Positions 35,565 to 47,902 of a stretch of DNA of 64,000 bases are shown one piece after another. A program made the position numbers and the translations under genes. The stretch covers positions 6,252,501-6,316,500 of the forward strand of contig CM067064.1 of assembly GCA_033980235.1 (NCBI GenBank), written 5' to 3'. A model generated the notes under the pieces. The model saw nothing but the letters and a program-made list of their open reading frames with translations. It searched no databases and was not told where the DNA came from. The stretch's first letter is position 1, and each line of letters starts with the position of its first letter. The stretch is from Diadema setosum (lineage: Eukaryota; Echinodermata; Echinoidea; Diadematoida; Diadematidae).

Positions 35565-35760
35565 TGAGTCCTGTGGTCTAGTGGATGAGGATGTGGACTC
35601 AGATTATATAGTGCAAGGTTCAAATCCTGCCTGCAGCTGACATCCCATAGACAAGATGTTTCATGCAAGTGCTTCTCTCTCTTATCCCAGAAGTAAGAAT
35701 GATTATGTGTGATTATTCAGGTCATCAATGATAGTGGCATGGCCCAGCTTGGAAAACAGA
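35565..35760 (+). mobile_element. tRNA-derived SINE
   Basis: TGTGGTCTAGTGGATGAGGA resembles a tRNA A box and GGTTCAAATCC (35619-35629) a B box, spaced as in tRNA genes. The following sequence is not tRNA. A complete cloverleaf was not verified. Confidence 0.6.
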
Positions 35761-36651
35761 AAAATGTAAAGGTTTCCCTACATTAACAAGACTATGTAAT
35801 CATAAATTTTATTATTTTTATTCATGTTAATGTCATTAATGTCACTTTTTTTATCATTGTGATTTTTCTTATCATGAAAATCCTTATCATAATCATAAAC
35901 ATTGTCATTATGATGATTTAAGTCAGTTTTATCCTAGCCTGCAGAAAGGTAATCTATTCTCCTGTAAATAACATCATCAACATGTCAGTAGATACATACA
36001 CACACACTGAGCTGCAAAGCACAAAGGCACATCGCGTTTAAAAAAAAAAAAAAAAAAAAAAAAGAGGAAGAAGAATGCCTCTTTGAAAGCCTTGGATACC
36101 TTAACTTGGATCACAAGAAATCAATCGATCCAGCTGTCTTGTCTAACACACATCACCGACTGTGCCTTGTACCGACCAGCTGAAATTTTTGCCCGTGCAG
36201 CCGTACCTGGAATTTATCAATGACTCCGCACAGACATGATATGAGACCCAGACATTCAATCAAAGCATTGTCTGTCTAGCTTATCATCCAAACTCTTAAC
36301 AAGAATAATACATGACTTCACACTGAGTAGCTGTTCTTTTTGTTGACAGCTGACACACAGCTTCTCTCTCTTTTTGTTTTGTTTTGTTTTTTATTCATTA
36401 CTGGTTTCTTTAGATAAGGGTCCTCTTATGATAGCAGATGGCCTGATGATGAATCATTCAATGTTGTTCCTCATCATATCTTGTAGTTCCTTCCAAAAAG
36501 TCAAATGAATTGTTATGTCACTAAATGCTTAGGTTAGATACCTTTTTAGTGAATTTGAAAACATATTTCATGTTGTATTTTATAGGAACTGAATAAACTG
36601 TGATTTCATCATCAAGAAACTCTGAGATTCAAATTTAATGAGAGGAATTTG

Positions 36652-36735
36652 ATAATAATAATAATAATAATAATAATAGTGGCTACTTGTATAGCGCACA
36701 GGTCCACTTTTCAGTGCTCATGGCGCTTACACTTT
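36652..36735 (+). repeat. (AAT)n-tailed dispersed repeat with GTATAGCGCACAGGTCC
   Basis: Nine AAT-type units run into GTGGCTACTTGTATAGCGCA and GTGCTCATGGCGCTTAC, a word I associate with a repeat common in marine invertebrates. A shorter relative (TAATAAAGGACATCTATATT, then GCGCAG) is at 49032-49075. Confidence 0.55.
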
Positions 36736-37816
36736 CTTTTTTAATGAAAGCAAAGAGTCACTAGATGCAGACCTTTTATATTTGATTTGATTTGATTTGA
36801 TTTTGATTTGATTTCTGAATTTCTTTTTCATACATAAATGAAATACAAAGTCAATTGAACAGAGTAATTAAGCAAAGTATAATTTGAATCTGACAGTTAA
36901 AACAAATAAAGGTTTACTTCAAATATCCATTTTTTTTTCTGACACAATGCAAAATGAAAATAAACATTTTATGCATACATTTATGCAAACAGAAGTTCTA
37001 TTGTTCAAAGACAATTTAGGCAACCCTTGATGCACAGAAAATCATTTCTAAAAAGAAGTCAGTAGTGCAATCTAGCTTTCATTCAGGTTGATTGGTGAAA
37101 ACAATTAAGGCATTTTTACCTTGAAGTAGTGAGTTGTGCATAACACTCATTCATATTTCTATTTCCTAAATGACAAATTTCTCTCCTACAAACCTTGTGT
37201 GGCGTGGTATAGAATGTATAAAGAAAAGAGTAATTGAAACCTTTGCAAAAATCTTCAACCACACAAAACCTGGGTGTCATTTCACTCAAAATATACCTTT
37301 TCTGTTCAGTTTATCAATTTGCTGTATAAACATGCAAAGTGTGAGTCTTCTATCAACTCCAAATTAGGGCAATGAAGCCAAATCCTGGGGATTATGACAC
37401 TCTCCTAGTTTTTTCTTTAATTATATACATAGTATGAATATTGGTGAAAATATTGCTGACTGTTTTACATGCCCCCTTTTGATTTAAGATTGCTTCTGGC
37501 ATGAAGCAAAGCAGTAATGCTGACATGTTCTGAGAGCATCCTCCTTCTTCTGAGACAGAAGTATGCCACACACTGAGGTTCAAACGATGTCGTTTTAACA
37601 ATTTCCTCCGGTCTTGCCGGCTCCTCTTTCTTGGTTTTTTGATGTTGGCACACAAAAAAAAAGTTTGCCCTTTCCAATAGTTCTGACAAGTATTTCCTTC
37701 CTCTATCGATCTTCCAACCTCCACCTCCTCCTACTCTTCCTCAACCTCACATCTCTTTCCTGTCATCGCTAGGGGCGTCTTTTTCTCACGCAGGTTGCTC
37801 TCTTCTCCTGTCTCTC

Positions 37817-37825
37817 TCCACACAC

Positions 37826-37875
<50 letters not shown>

Positions 37876-37895
37876 TCACTCACTCACTCACACTA
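37817..37895 (+). repeat. (CA)n and (CACT)n microsatellite
   Basis: About 25 CA units then CACT repeats. A C-run and CCA repeats follow at 37955-37998. Confidence 0.95.
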
Positions 37896-38800
37896 CCGGT
37901 AATCCCCTTAATGCTACCTGTCTGCATCTGCTGATTAAACCTCCTCCACAACCCCATCCCCCCCCCCCCCCACCACCACCACCAGTACCACCACCACCCA
38001 TAACCCAACCTGTACAAGAGATGATTGGAAGAAATTGAGCCATGGTGTTTGATGTCAGAATTGACCAGAAATACATATACTCATGTTTCCCAGTGCAGTG
38101 CTGTCCTGCTAAAAAAAAAAAAAAAAATGAAAAAAAAAAGATTGAAAAAATAAAAATAAATGTATGATGTCCTTGACTGTACTTTAGCTGATTCTAAAAG
38201 CTGATTCTAAAAGTTCCTTACAATGAAAGATATTGTGCCTCGCAAGAACATGTTTTGAAGTGTCATTTGAGACAGCTTTTATTTTTCACATTCTTTTGAT
38301 AAACGAAGCAAAAATCCTTTCCTTTCTCCTGCTCTTCCAAATATGCTCAAAATTCACCTGTCACTACAAAGTTTCATTCCCTTGAATGAGTGTGGAAGTA
38401 AACATATGGTACATTTCTGTCAGCATACTTGAATTTTCTGTATTTATTGAAAGGGGAGCATGAGCTATATAACTATCATCAAACCCAGACAAGGGTAAAA
38501 TGAAGGAAGAGAAAAGAAAGGAGTGAGAGGAAAAAGCATGGGTTTTATTGAAAGTGTCTTTGCAGGTGTCTCTACCTACACCACCAATATTTTCACTTTT
38601 TATGATGTGAAGGACTGACACATACGCTAAATTGGTCGCGATATTCATACATGTTGGCGTCAACACATGCGTGCAAGTCTTTACGTGCATGACTGCACGC
38701 ATGCACACATCATGCACACCAAACATATTACATTACATTGTATTGCACGCCAACACTCGATTACCAGCAGCCCACTCGATGACATCATAGACACCCAGAC

Positions 38801-38939
38801 CTGCCGACAGTCCTCGTAATTGCAATCGCTATCTTGCCGATTGAAGTCGCATTCATGGAAAGCCCTTTCAGACAGGTCATCGACAGATGTTCGCGGAAGC
38901 GTGCAAATCCACGTAGCGATGTCGGCCCATTCCAACCAG
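38801..38939 (-). CDS. Candidate cysteine-rich exon on the minus strand
   Basis: The minus strand is open for 95 codons across 38681-38968, and the central part looks coding. It contains WLEWADIATWICTLPRTSVD followed by ERAFHECDFNRQDSDCNYED and C. An ACAG acceptor lies at 38940-38941 and a GTCTGG donor at 38799-38800, though the acceptor lacks a good pyrimidine tract and the donor is weak. GC content is above its surroundings. The C-D-F-N-x(5)-C spacing followed by further cysteines recalls the extracellular finger region of ENaC/ASIC/degenerin channels. That is a weak resemblance from memory, not a call. Confidence 0.3.
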
Positions 38940-39279
38940 CTGTCATTTTCAAAAATCATTAAAAGCAATTAACGCATTAAGTGCTCCTGTGAATTATACA
39001 ACAATATATAGTAATTCAGGAGAAAAAAAAAAGAAAAAATACAGTTATGTGGACTCATCAATCAGCAAGTCTATTAATTCTGAGAGTATGTAGACATTTT
39101 AAAAAGTCAACTGCAATTTCATTCAATGTCAGTTGTACGCTGGATAATCTGTTCATAATTTATTAAAAGCGAACAAGGTTTCATGCTTCAGGATGTCCAA
39201 TGAACTTTGGTGTGCAGTCAACTTCAGGTATGGCAAAGGAGTACAAGTGGCTGCATATTCTAACACTGATGAAATGATA

Positions 39280-39972
39280 TGTGACCCGCTACAACAAAAG
39301 GATTTGAAGGTCGGGATGGACGATTTTCAGAAAATGACATGTCATTATTCCCTTACTCTTCCACTATAATTTCATATATGACATGACTCATGAAAGTACT
39401 CGGTTGCAGAGATATGATATCAATGATTTTATTAGCGCATGTCAAGTCGTTCAGCATTCAGGAAATCAGCATTTCAAGAAAACTAGCATTTCAAGAAAAC
39501 TGCCCTCGAAGTTTTCCTTCCGATGCTATCATGATCAAGGGGAGGCAAGACAGTTTTCACCTCTGACAATAGAAGGTATGCTCCTAGCAACCTCTGCGAC
39601 ATTCATTCAAGCTTAGCGCCAGCGGTCTACGCACGACCAATCAGTAACCAGGATGCCATGAACTGACCAATAAGATCACTCCCTCATTGCTATGGATGGA
39701 CCAGCTGCGGGGCTGAATCCAAATCTTCGGACATGTTTCTGTTCCATTGAATGTCGGAAAATCATGGCCCAGAACAACACTAATTTCTTGCCTTTCCTTT
39801 AATCATTTAGCTTCGAAATTTCGGCAGATAATAGACGACACATTAGACTACAAAATTATGCCAAAAACAGAAATCCAATCGTTTTGACGGACATTGATGA
39901 TCTGACTTCAAACTTGATTTTCTCGGCTCAGCCATCAGTGACTTTAGGATCCTTTTGTTGTGGTGGGTCACA
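39280..39972 (+). mobile_element. TGTGACCCGC MITE, copy 1
   Basis: It begins TGTGACCCGCTACAACAAAA and ends in the inverse TTTTGTTGTGGTGGGTCACA, with TA on each side (39278-39279? and 39973-39974). About 693 bp. The interior is not coding. Related copies are at 52287-53690 and 52737-53487. Confidence 0.8.
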
Positions 39973-41155
39973 TAGATGCTCTGTCAATCAAATACAGTAT
40001 CACTTTTGATTATAGGCTATTTGCCAGTGGCAAATCAAAACAAGATGGATTTGATGGCTGTGTATGTAAAAAGCTCCCAGGATGATATTCAAACACCATG
40101 TAAGGCCCATGTGGCCATTAATAAAATCATCTTATGTATGCATTATAAGAGTGCCTCCACTGGAGTTTTGTTTCATGGATCTATTCGGATGAAAATGTCT
40201 GCAGATTTGCCTTGAAAATGATTAAGTACCAAATTCATCTAAATTGCTATTATACCATGTGAAATTTGTAGAGCAGCCATGTGTCGGAACATTCTTATAG
40301 GAAGTGACAGTATTAATTTACAAGTACTGAAATTGGGTCTGCATCCTTTCAGAGCTCACATGGTTTTGGCTGACAACTTATTGAGAGAATAATCTTTCTG
40401 CAATTACTACAATTGCCCCTTTTTTGAGGGGAGAGGTGATGGTCACAATAATCAGTCCATCTTACTGTCCCAGTGTAAATTTGATTTTTTTTGTTGTTGT
40501 TGTTGTGATGGTTATCATTAATATTGAAAACTTTTATGACCTATGCTTGATTGTATGTAATGTGTTCCAAAAACCATAACAAGACATTAACTGTCAGCAA
40601 TTTCCCGCTCAAAGGTTCTTCTTTTTTACTTGGTAGGTAGCATCTCAAGTGATTACCATTTCAGGTCTATAAAGCAGTCATGCGTTGCTATGAGTGAAAT
40701 GAAATGACAGCCCTGTCCAGTCCTGGAGCCATTTACTTCCAAGAAACAATATTAGACTGCCACTGATGACTAGCGTGTATGACGTCAAAGTAGTATAGTC
40801 ACTGTATTGATATTGGAGCACATCAATTTTCTCCCCCTTCAGCTAGAAATTGTATGTGTTTTGATTTGATTTGGAAACAAAGCAGTCAACCTTCTTCCTC
40901 TCTTGGGGGACACTATTTCATTTGCAGTTAGCGTTCATGCTGTCTTGATGTATGCCGCTCGCTAGACGGCAAATGGAAAATCTTGCCAGAGATTCTGGGA
41001 AAAAATTTGCGCGAGTGAGCACAGGTCAGCCGATATTCCGGAGAAGATGTCACTAGTGGTGCTGTAGCGTGGTGCACATGTACCAGGAATCAATATCTCA
41101 TCGAGTGTAATGAGTCAGACATTGTCCCGCTATACGCACATTGTGATTCAATTAC

Positions 41156-41174
41156 GGGGGGGGGGGGGGGGGGG
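41156..41174 (+). repeat. Poly-G tract
   Basis: A run of about 19 G, the longest in the window. Confidence 0.9.
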
Positions 41175-41697
41175 TATTATTGTTACCCTGGTAGACCTGC
41201 TCATCTGTACTCTTATACCACCAGTGTTCTGAGAAAAGACTGGTGGAGGAAATATGAGACAGCTAGAGAGAGATCACTGACCATGCATACATTTTGGTTG
41301 AAAGCTCTCTCTTTGTGTGTTTTTTGTCTTTTGGCCAATAATGTGTGCAGAGGACTCCATACCTGTAATAAACCAGGGATGTGTGCATGTGTGTTTGTCT
41401 GTGTAGGAATCAGTGTTGAACTCTCTTTCCATGAATATGGGGCCAATTCATTTTCTCAATCTCCCTAAGATTGATAACATCATTCCCTGAATTTGTGATG
41501 AAGACACAGGTGCGACCAGGTGGCTTACATTTCAGCTTTCAGACCAGGTTATGATGATTCATCTTTGTGGTTTCCCATGCTTGCATTTATCCATGGCATG
41601 TTAGCTATCTGAATGATATCTGTCAGCTCTCCATGATAAATGCCTGGTGAAAAGAAACTGGAGCCATGGTGAGGGTTTTGAGCCTAGGACCAACCTA

Positions 41698-41891
41698 CTG
41701 TAAAACGAGGAATGTTCGCGTGCATTTTAATTCATGTGAAGATTTGCGAAATTAAAATGCACGCGAACGTTCTTTTATACACTATTATGCATTGAATGCC
41801 AGTGGCAGTTCGCGAAAATTTCATGCCGTAAAAAAGGCCGTCGGCTCCAATTCGCAAAAAATTCATGCCGCGAATATATCATGTTTTACAG
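41698..41891. mobile_element. CTGTAAAACGAGG MITE with TA target duplication
   Basis: CTGTAAAACGAGGAATGTTC on the left, ATGTTTTACAG on the right, and TA on both sides. It contains an inner inverted pair GAACGTTC/GTTCGCGTGCATTTTAA and GAAAATTTCATGCCG. About 194 bp; an inverted copy is at 55085-55276. Confidence 0.85.
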
Positions 41892-42349
41892 TATTTCTAA
41901 TCAAGCATGCAAACCACTGGACTACTCAAAATTCCTCTCGTGCTTTGTGCTGCATTTCACATCTACTTTTACCTTGAGGATAATAATGGTTATGTGGAGG
42001 AAAAGACGAGGAGGAAGAATCATAAATTATAGGCTCCAAGGCAGGTGTTTGTGAATGCAAAAAAAGAAGACAACAGCACTTCTTGAGATACTGTAAAGCA
42101 GTAATCACTTTGGAGATATGGTAGTTCCCTGTAGATTTGATAGATGATGCTGCCGGTTCCAAGAACCGGTGGGTTAAGAGCTGGAGGCTAGATTTGTGGT
42201 CTGAAAATCTCTTCAGAAATTATGTCCGGGAATTTGACAAGGTGATCATTCTAGAGAATCAGTGCAAGAGTAGAAAAGGAATAATCCATACGGTAACTAG
42301 AATTTAGAAATAGAATAGGAAGTAGAACTGATCTTTTGTTAAATATCCA

Positions 42350-42422
42350 ACTGATGATGATGACGATGATGATGATGATGATGATGATGGTGATGGTGAT
42401 GGTGATGGTGATGGTGATGAAG
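42350..42422 (+). repeat. (GAT)n/(GGTGAT)n microsatellite
   Basis: GATGAT units grade into GGTGAT units. The minus-strand ITITIT frame is a by-product. Confidence 0.95.
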
Positions 42423-43174
42423 TGATAAACAATAAACAATGATTTACATAATCACTGATGTGTTTGCAATGGTCACTTTGATGCAAGATCATAATACTCC
42501 ATGATATTCTACTGTTCTGTAGAGGTATCCAAATTAAAGAAGGAAGAATTATACAAACTGTGTAAAGATTTCAATGCCTGATTTTCTACGTGTCTATCTC
42601 ACAATGTGTATGATCCTTTATAAATTTCACAAATATCACTTATATGCTTCATTTTCATGTGTGTTATTTGTGAAAACAAGACAGCATTCATAAAAGCAGT
42701 GTTTGTTAAAGTCTTACGGTTAGTGAATTACAGAGTCCCTTTTATGCCGGAGAATACACCAGTGATGCACTATACCGTGACTTTAATCCTGCCACCTGCA
42801 AATTGGCAACATATTGTTGACATTTCATTCAAAGACGAAGAAAAGTCAAATGTTGCACCATGTCTCAAGGACAGTTGTGAATTCGACTCCTGATCTGTGA
42901 AGAGTTCTGATTTCAAATGCAGCTGTGGCTGGTGTGGGAAATGAGTCTCGATCCGATGAGACATGATCGAATGTGACAGGGAGGAATGTGGTTCTCTGAG
43001 CAAGCTTCAATCGCGAATAATTGCAACTTCGGCTCGGCACCCAGCGCAACATTCGTGCAGGGGAGGGAAAAATAGAACTGGCATACACATTGCACAATCG
43101 GCTGAAATAGAGTAGACAGCCACGAGGGGTTTGAGAATGCCGACTGTTGGAGTTTCAATGATGTGCAATAAATG

Positions 43175-43265
43175 TTAACCCGTTGAGGACAGGCTGATAT
43201 TGCTACAACACGCATTTCCCATAGACACCTGACCGAGTATACTTGGAACTAATCTTCAGTGGGTT
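43175..43265. mobile_element. Short TTAACCC-ended MITE, copy 1
   Basis: TTAACCCGTTGAGGAC and, inverted, CTTCAGTGGGTTA enclose CATTTCCCATAGACACCTG and CCGAGTATACTTGGA. A homologous copy is at 63764-63856. About 91 bp. Confidence 0.75.
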
Positions 43266-43785
43266 ATGGATTGAAAGATGAGAATGGAAAGCTTCTTCTT
43301 TATTTTTTTTTGTCGTTCAAGAAAAGTTCAAGAATGAAGTTTCAAAGGCTGAATAAAAAAAATAAAGTGAAGTGCCCCTAACCGACTGAGAAAAAGGAAA
43401 GGTCATTCGTACGAATGTACCCATGAGCTAACTCTGAACTGGCTTACTGCTGAATCTTTGATCCCCAAGCAATTATGGTTCAAATATTGCTTTCATAAAA
43501 GAACCATGGTATGAAATGTGTGGCCATCTTGACTTAACAGGCAACATGCCCAATGTCTTTGATGTTTTGTTGTTGTTGTTTTTCCCATGCAAATACTTGG
43601 CATTCAACCACTATTGGAGCCCCAGCATGCCCCGTTTGTTTATTCAATCTTGTTGAAGCAGGGTATGGCCCTTTGAGTTTTCAAACTGTTCTACCAAGGG
43701 ACCCTGTGTACATAATGAACCCAGAGTATGTAACATTACAAAAGTGAAACACAACAATAACTGGAAATGAAAAACATCACACACA

Positions 43786-43950
<165 letters not shown>

Positions 43951-45699
43951 GAATAACAGTAAGGCAATGATTAAAAGTTCATAACAAATTTTAAGCTCAT
44001 TTCTTCTGTGGTTTCCTTTCAACACTGATCATGACTCCGTACAAAAAGAAGAAAAAATGACATAAGACAGCATTATTTACCATCTACATTGTATCTATAA
44101 CTACACGGACATATGAAACATAAGACGTTTTACATCAAACCTGTCAATTTGCAATCTCAATGACGATGAATTTGTCGGTACACACGTGTATTATGCCACA
44201 TCTGCCCTGCAGCTAATATGGAGTGACACATTCGTTTCCGCAAAGATTGGTAAATCAAGAGGATCGAGTCTGTAACATATATGAGGCACGGATGCATGTG
44301 GTGTTGACAGCCGCTGACTCAGCTACATACTCGGGTGAAAGGAAATACATCCCACAGACAAAAGAAAATAGATAACCTTGCATTTCACCCCCCGGGGGTA
44401 AAAGAAATCATGTATTTTTGCCACGTAGCATTGTGTCTAGATGCGGTTTTGTCCCTTTTCGCTCTATTTTCAGTGTGTGTTTGTGATTTACAGTATGTGG
44501 ACTTCTAAGTGTGCATTATGAAACTAAACAACAGCGTTGAGGCATATAGGAGAAGGAGAAAAGATCAGCGGAAAGAGGCAGCAAGGATGAATGATGAGAA
44601 TGGGTCTTTTTTTATTTAAGTGACGTATTGAATGCATTACAGATTCATCAATCTTTCCTTTTTTTCTGGCCTGTATCCATGGAAAAAAAAAAACAAAGAG
44701 AGAAACTGAACCCAGGTAGATTTGGGCCAAGATCACAGACATGACAAAGCACTAAAAATAAAACTTACAAATATAAAGAAAATGAAAGAGAAAATGGATT
44801 TTTGCCAATTATACCTCCTCCCTGTCCGATTGTGATGTCACGTAGTTGCTATATTTACTGTCGAGGGAAGTTGCCCGTAATGTAGTTTAGAGAGGATGGC
44901 AGTCTTTGGTTCAAATGTTCTCCATGAGACACAAAGTGGAGTTGTGACGTTCTGCTGCTCACTCCTCACCATGAGGCTCTCTATGGGTTTGTAGGGTACC
45001 TGCAGCACACAAAAGACCGCATCAATTGTGAAACATCTCTTATAGTAAATGTGAAATGCTCCTCATCGACAAGATTCAAAGTGTCATCTGTTTCCAGTTC
45101 TCACTTCTGTGGTTGAACGTGTGTGCTCAAGAGGTGAAACTTTGTCCACTCTTTGAAATTTTGGCTCTGATCCTGATGTACAATGTCACATAATTTCATA
45201 TTCTACATATCTGCAATTCAAACACACCAATGTATATACACATATTTCATCCATGTGCATTGTTCTTTTTTATGCTAGTGCTTGAGTCAATCTTTTGTTC
45301 ACTTTGTGCTTTACGTCATGTTTATAGCATCATGTTTTTGGCTATTTTTCAAATTTTTGATAAGAGCATCCTTAGTGTCAACTAAGAGACTGAGTAATTG
45401 TCTAGACGTGATCATAGCACACCACACATGTTATTATGGTAATATAACCTTCCTATGAATTTTCATGACAAATTTCACACAGTGTGCAATCATCTCATTC
45501 ATAAGATCATAGAAGGGAAATAATTGAAACAGTTGTGTTATTGAGGTACCTTTCTTTGAGTATAATTGAAGAGAGCCATTGTAGAAAACTGTGCAAAAAA
45601 AAAAACCCAAAACAAACACACACACACTGACTTGAAGAAAGTCAATTATTCTGGTTTGTTGAGAGGATCACAGCCAGCTGCTTTTGAGGATATAATATC

Positions 45700-45891
45700 C
45701 AGACCTCCCAACCTTTCTGACTGAAAAATAGGGATGATTTGGCTCAAAAGTAGGAAAGAAAGAGCAGTTCCCATAGGAGTGTGTAATACATAAATTTATC
45801 TAGAAAAATATTCAATTCCTGTTGAAACAAAAGCTGGGAATGGTCAAAATTCCGATTCTTTCCTCCAAATTCAGTATGGTTGGGAGGTCTG
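45700..45891. mobile_element. CAGACCTCCCAACC MITE, complete copy
   Basis: CAGACCTCCCAACC and its exact inverse GGTTGGGAGGTCTG bound 192 bp. The inner words TTTGGCTCAAAAGTAGG and CTGGGAATGGTCAAAATTC are shared, inverted, with 11891-12060. Confidence 0.85.
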
Positions 45892-46500
45892 AACATCTCT
45901 ATCCACACACTTTAACCCTTTGTGTACTTTGAGTGTAGATTGACCCAGAAAACCTCCATAGCCTTGTACACACTGTCCAAAAGTCCCTGATACAGAAAGG
46001 CTTAACCTCCACAGGACACCCACCCCAAAATGTGATTATCATTCAACCACAGTCATGACAGGGTTAGTAGTCACATCCTAGAAACCATCAGTGATGAAAG
46101 AGTAACCTGCTCATGGCATGGGTGAAGCTGGGGTCCTTCAATTTCAAGTGAAGTTCAAAAACACACATCATTGCATGATCCTTTCACTCGATGATACTTT
46201 GGACTAAATAAAGGGAATCATTCACTTTCATATCGTAATCTCATAGCGTATCATAAGAATCAATCGCTGATGAGTTGTGACATTCGGTAATGCCTCGATT
46301 TTACTGGAATGACGAAGAACGAGCAAGACGAGGGAAGAGGATAGATGCACTGAGAAGTGGGATTAATCGGTATTCTAATGGAAGCGGAGATATTGAGAGG
46401 TTAGCGGAAAGAACCTGACGCATGCAGAAAGCCCACTAGCCCCCTCTTCCCTTTGCATGGAGCATTGCGAGTGCTGCTTTGCTCGGCAGGTCTCTCTAGC

Positions 46501-46867
46501 TTTAAAGGGATGGTGTACTTCTGGTACGGATAAGGGATTCAGATTTTAACCTTTTGCAAGATAATTAAAAACCACTTATGGAATATGAAACAGCATACAA
46601 TTCTGAGAGGAATTCTAAGATGAACTCAAGGTTCATTTGATGAAAATCTGTTTTGAAATGGCTGAGATATCCCAGAACTAAGTATTAAGACCTCTTTGTT
46701 TTTGGATATCTCAGCCATTTCAAAACCGAATTCCATCAAGTAAACTTTCAGCTCCTTTTAGAATTGTGAGCTCTTTCATATTTCATATTAAAAATGTTCC
46801 TCATTTTCTCATAAAGTGGGTGGAAACCTGAAGCCCCATCTCAATAAAAACTATACCATCCCTTTAA
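46501..46867. mobile_element. AAAGGGATGGT MITE, copy 2
   Basis: TTTAAAGGGATGGTGTA and TATACCATCCCTTTAA bound 367 bp. The interior is collinear with 9774-10145, including GGCTGAGATATCC and GGATATCTCAGCC. Confidence 0.85.
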
Positions 46868-47337
46868 CCCCATCTCCAAGCAATAGCAATCAAGGAAGAG
46901 ATCTGACAGGGATGCCAGGAAATATATCTTCAAGGATGCAGCTTCTTAAGAGAGAAAAAGTGAGAGAGAGAGACCAGAAAGGCAGACAAAAAAGGAGAAA
47001 GCAAAAGGGTCAAAGAGATATGAAAATATAAATCCACAAACAAGCAAGAGAGAGATCATACCCTGATGAAGATTTCTTGCGTCCTTCAAACAAAGAGCTA
47101 AAAGAGATACTCTAGAAAGAGTAAGAGCTGAATAGTGACTCATCTTAGTGTGCAAAAAAGAAAAAAAAAAGAGCACTGGAGAGAGAGAGGAAATTTGCAA
47201 AGTGCAGTTTAGGAGAGTTGAGCAAGAGACCAGAGTTTGATAGAGAGGGAGAGTCAATAAGGTCAATAACAAAATAACAAAACAAGCACAGAATGCTCTG
47301 AAGTGTCTTGAGAGATGTAGCAAAGAAGACAGACCAA

Positions 47338-47902
47338 GGCTGTGTTTATCTAACTTGAGAGAGAGAATCACGTTTCAAAACGCGTTTGGAATGGTGTTTG
47401 CGAACGTGGTTTGAAACGCTATTCTGGGGGTGCTGCATTTATCTAACCATCATACAATCGCGATTCTAGTGTTCTCACTGCGCAGCTACTTTGCGCCAAT
47501 CGACTCGGGAAGTAAAGGTCAATTGCGTACCAGCAAACATGCCTCATCAGTCCTACACATATATATAATGGGTAGAGAGCACAACCGGAAACAGCTGGGA
47601 GTTGACCTTGAGATGGAAACACGTTGCAAAATGGCATTGCGTTTATCTGCTCAAAGAACAGCGATTATGGTCTTAAACGTGTTTCAAAACGCCCTTTGAG
47701 AGGCATTTCAAAACGCCATTTCTAAACTCGTTTCAAAACGCCCTTTGAGAGGCATTTCAAAACGCCATTTCTAAACTCGTTTCAAAACACCGTTTCTAAG
47801 TGCATTTGAAAACATGGTTGCGTTTATCTAACCCCTGAAAATGCCTCAAATGCATTTAGGATCCTGATTCTGCCTCAGAAAATCTTTAGATAAACGCAGC
47901 CC
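47338..47902. mobile_element. GGCTGTGTTTATCTAA MITE with internal duplication
   Basis: GGCTGTGTTTATCTAA and TTAGATAAACGCAGCC are 16-bp inverted ends with one mismatch, with CAA on both flanks. The interior carries GTTTCAAAACGC words, and a 47-bp segment is repeated in tandem at 47684-47780. Confidence 0.85.

Larger units (their letters stand above)
31937..38800. other. Non-coding stretch with simple repeats
   Basis: No supported exon. It contains the Helitron-like 3' end at 34.1 kb, a SINE at 35.6 kb, an A-run at 36040-36063, an ATTTG-type GATTTGATTT run near 36780, and the repeats listed separately. Confidence 0.45.

Noticed and set aside
35565..35640. Possible tRNA gene
   Set aside because: A and B boxes are present, but the acceptor stem does not pair convincingly and SINE-like sequence follows, so it is called a SINE.
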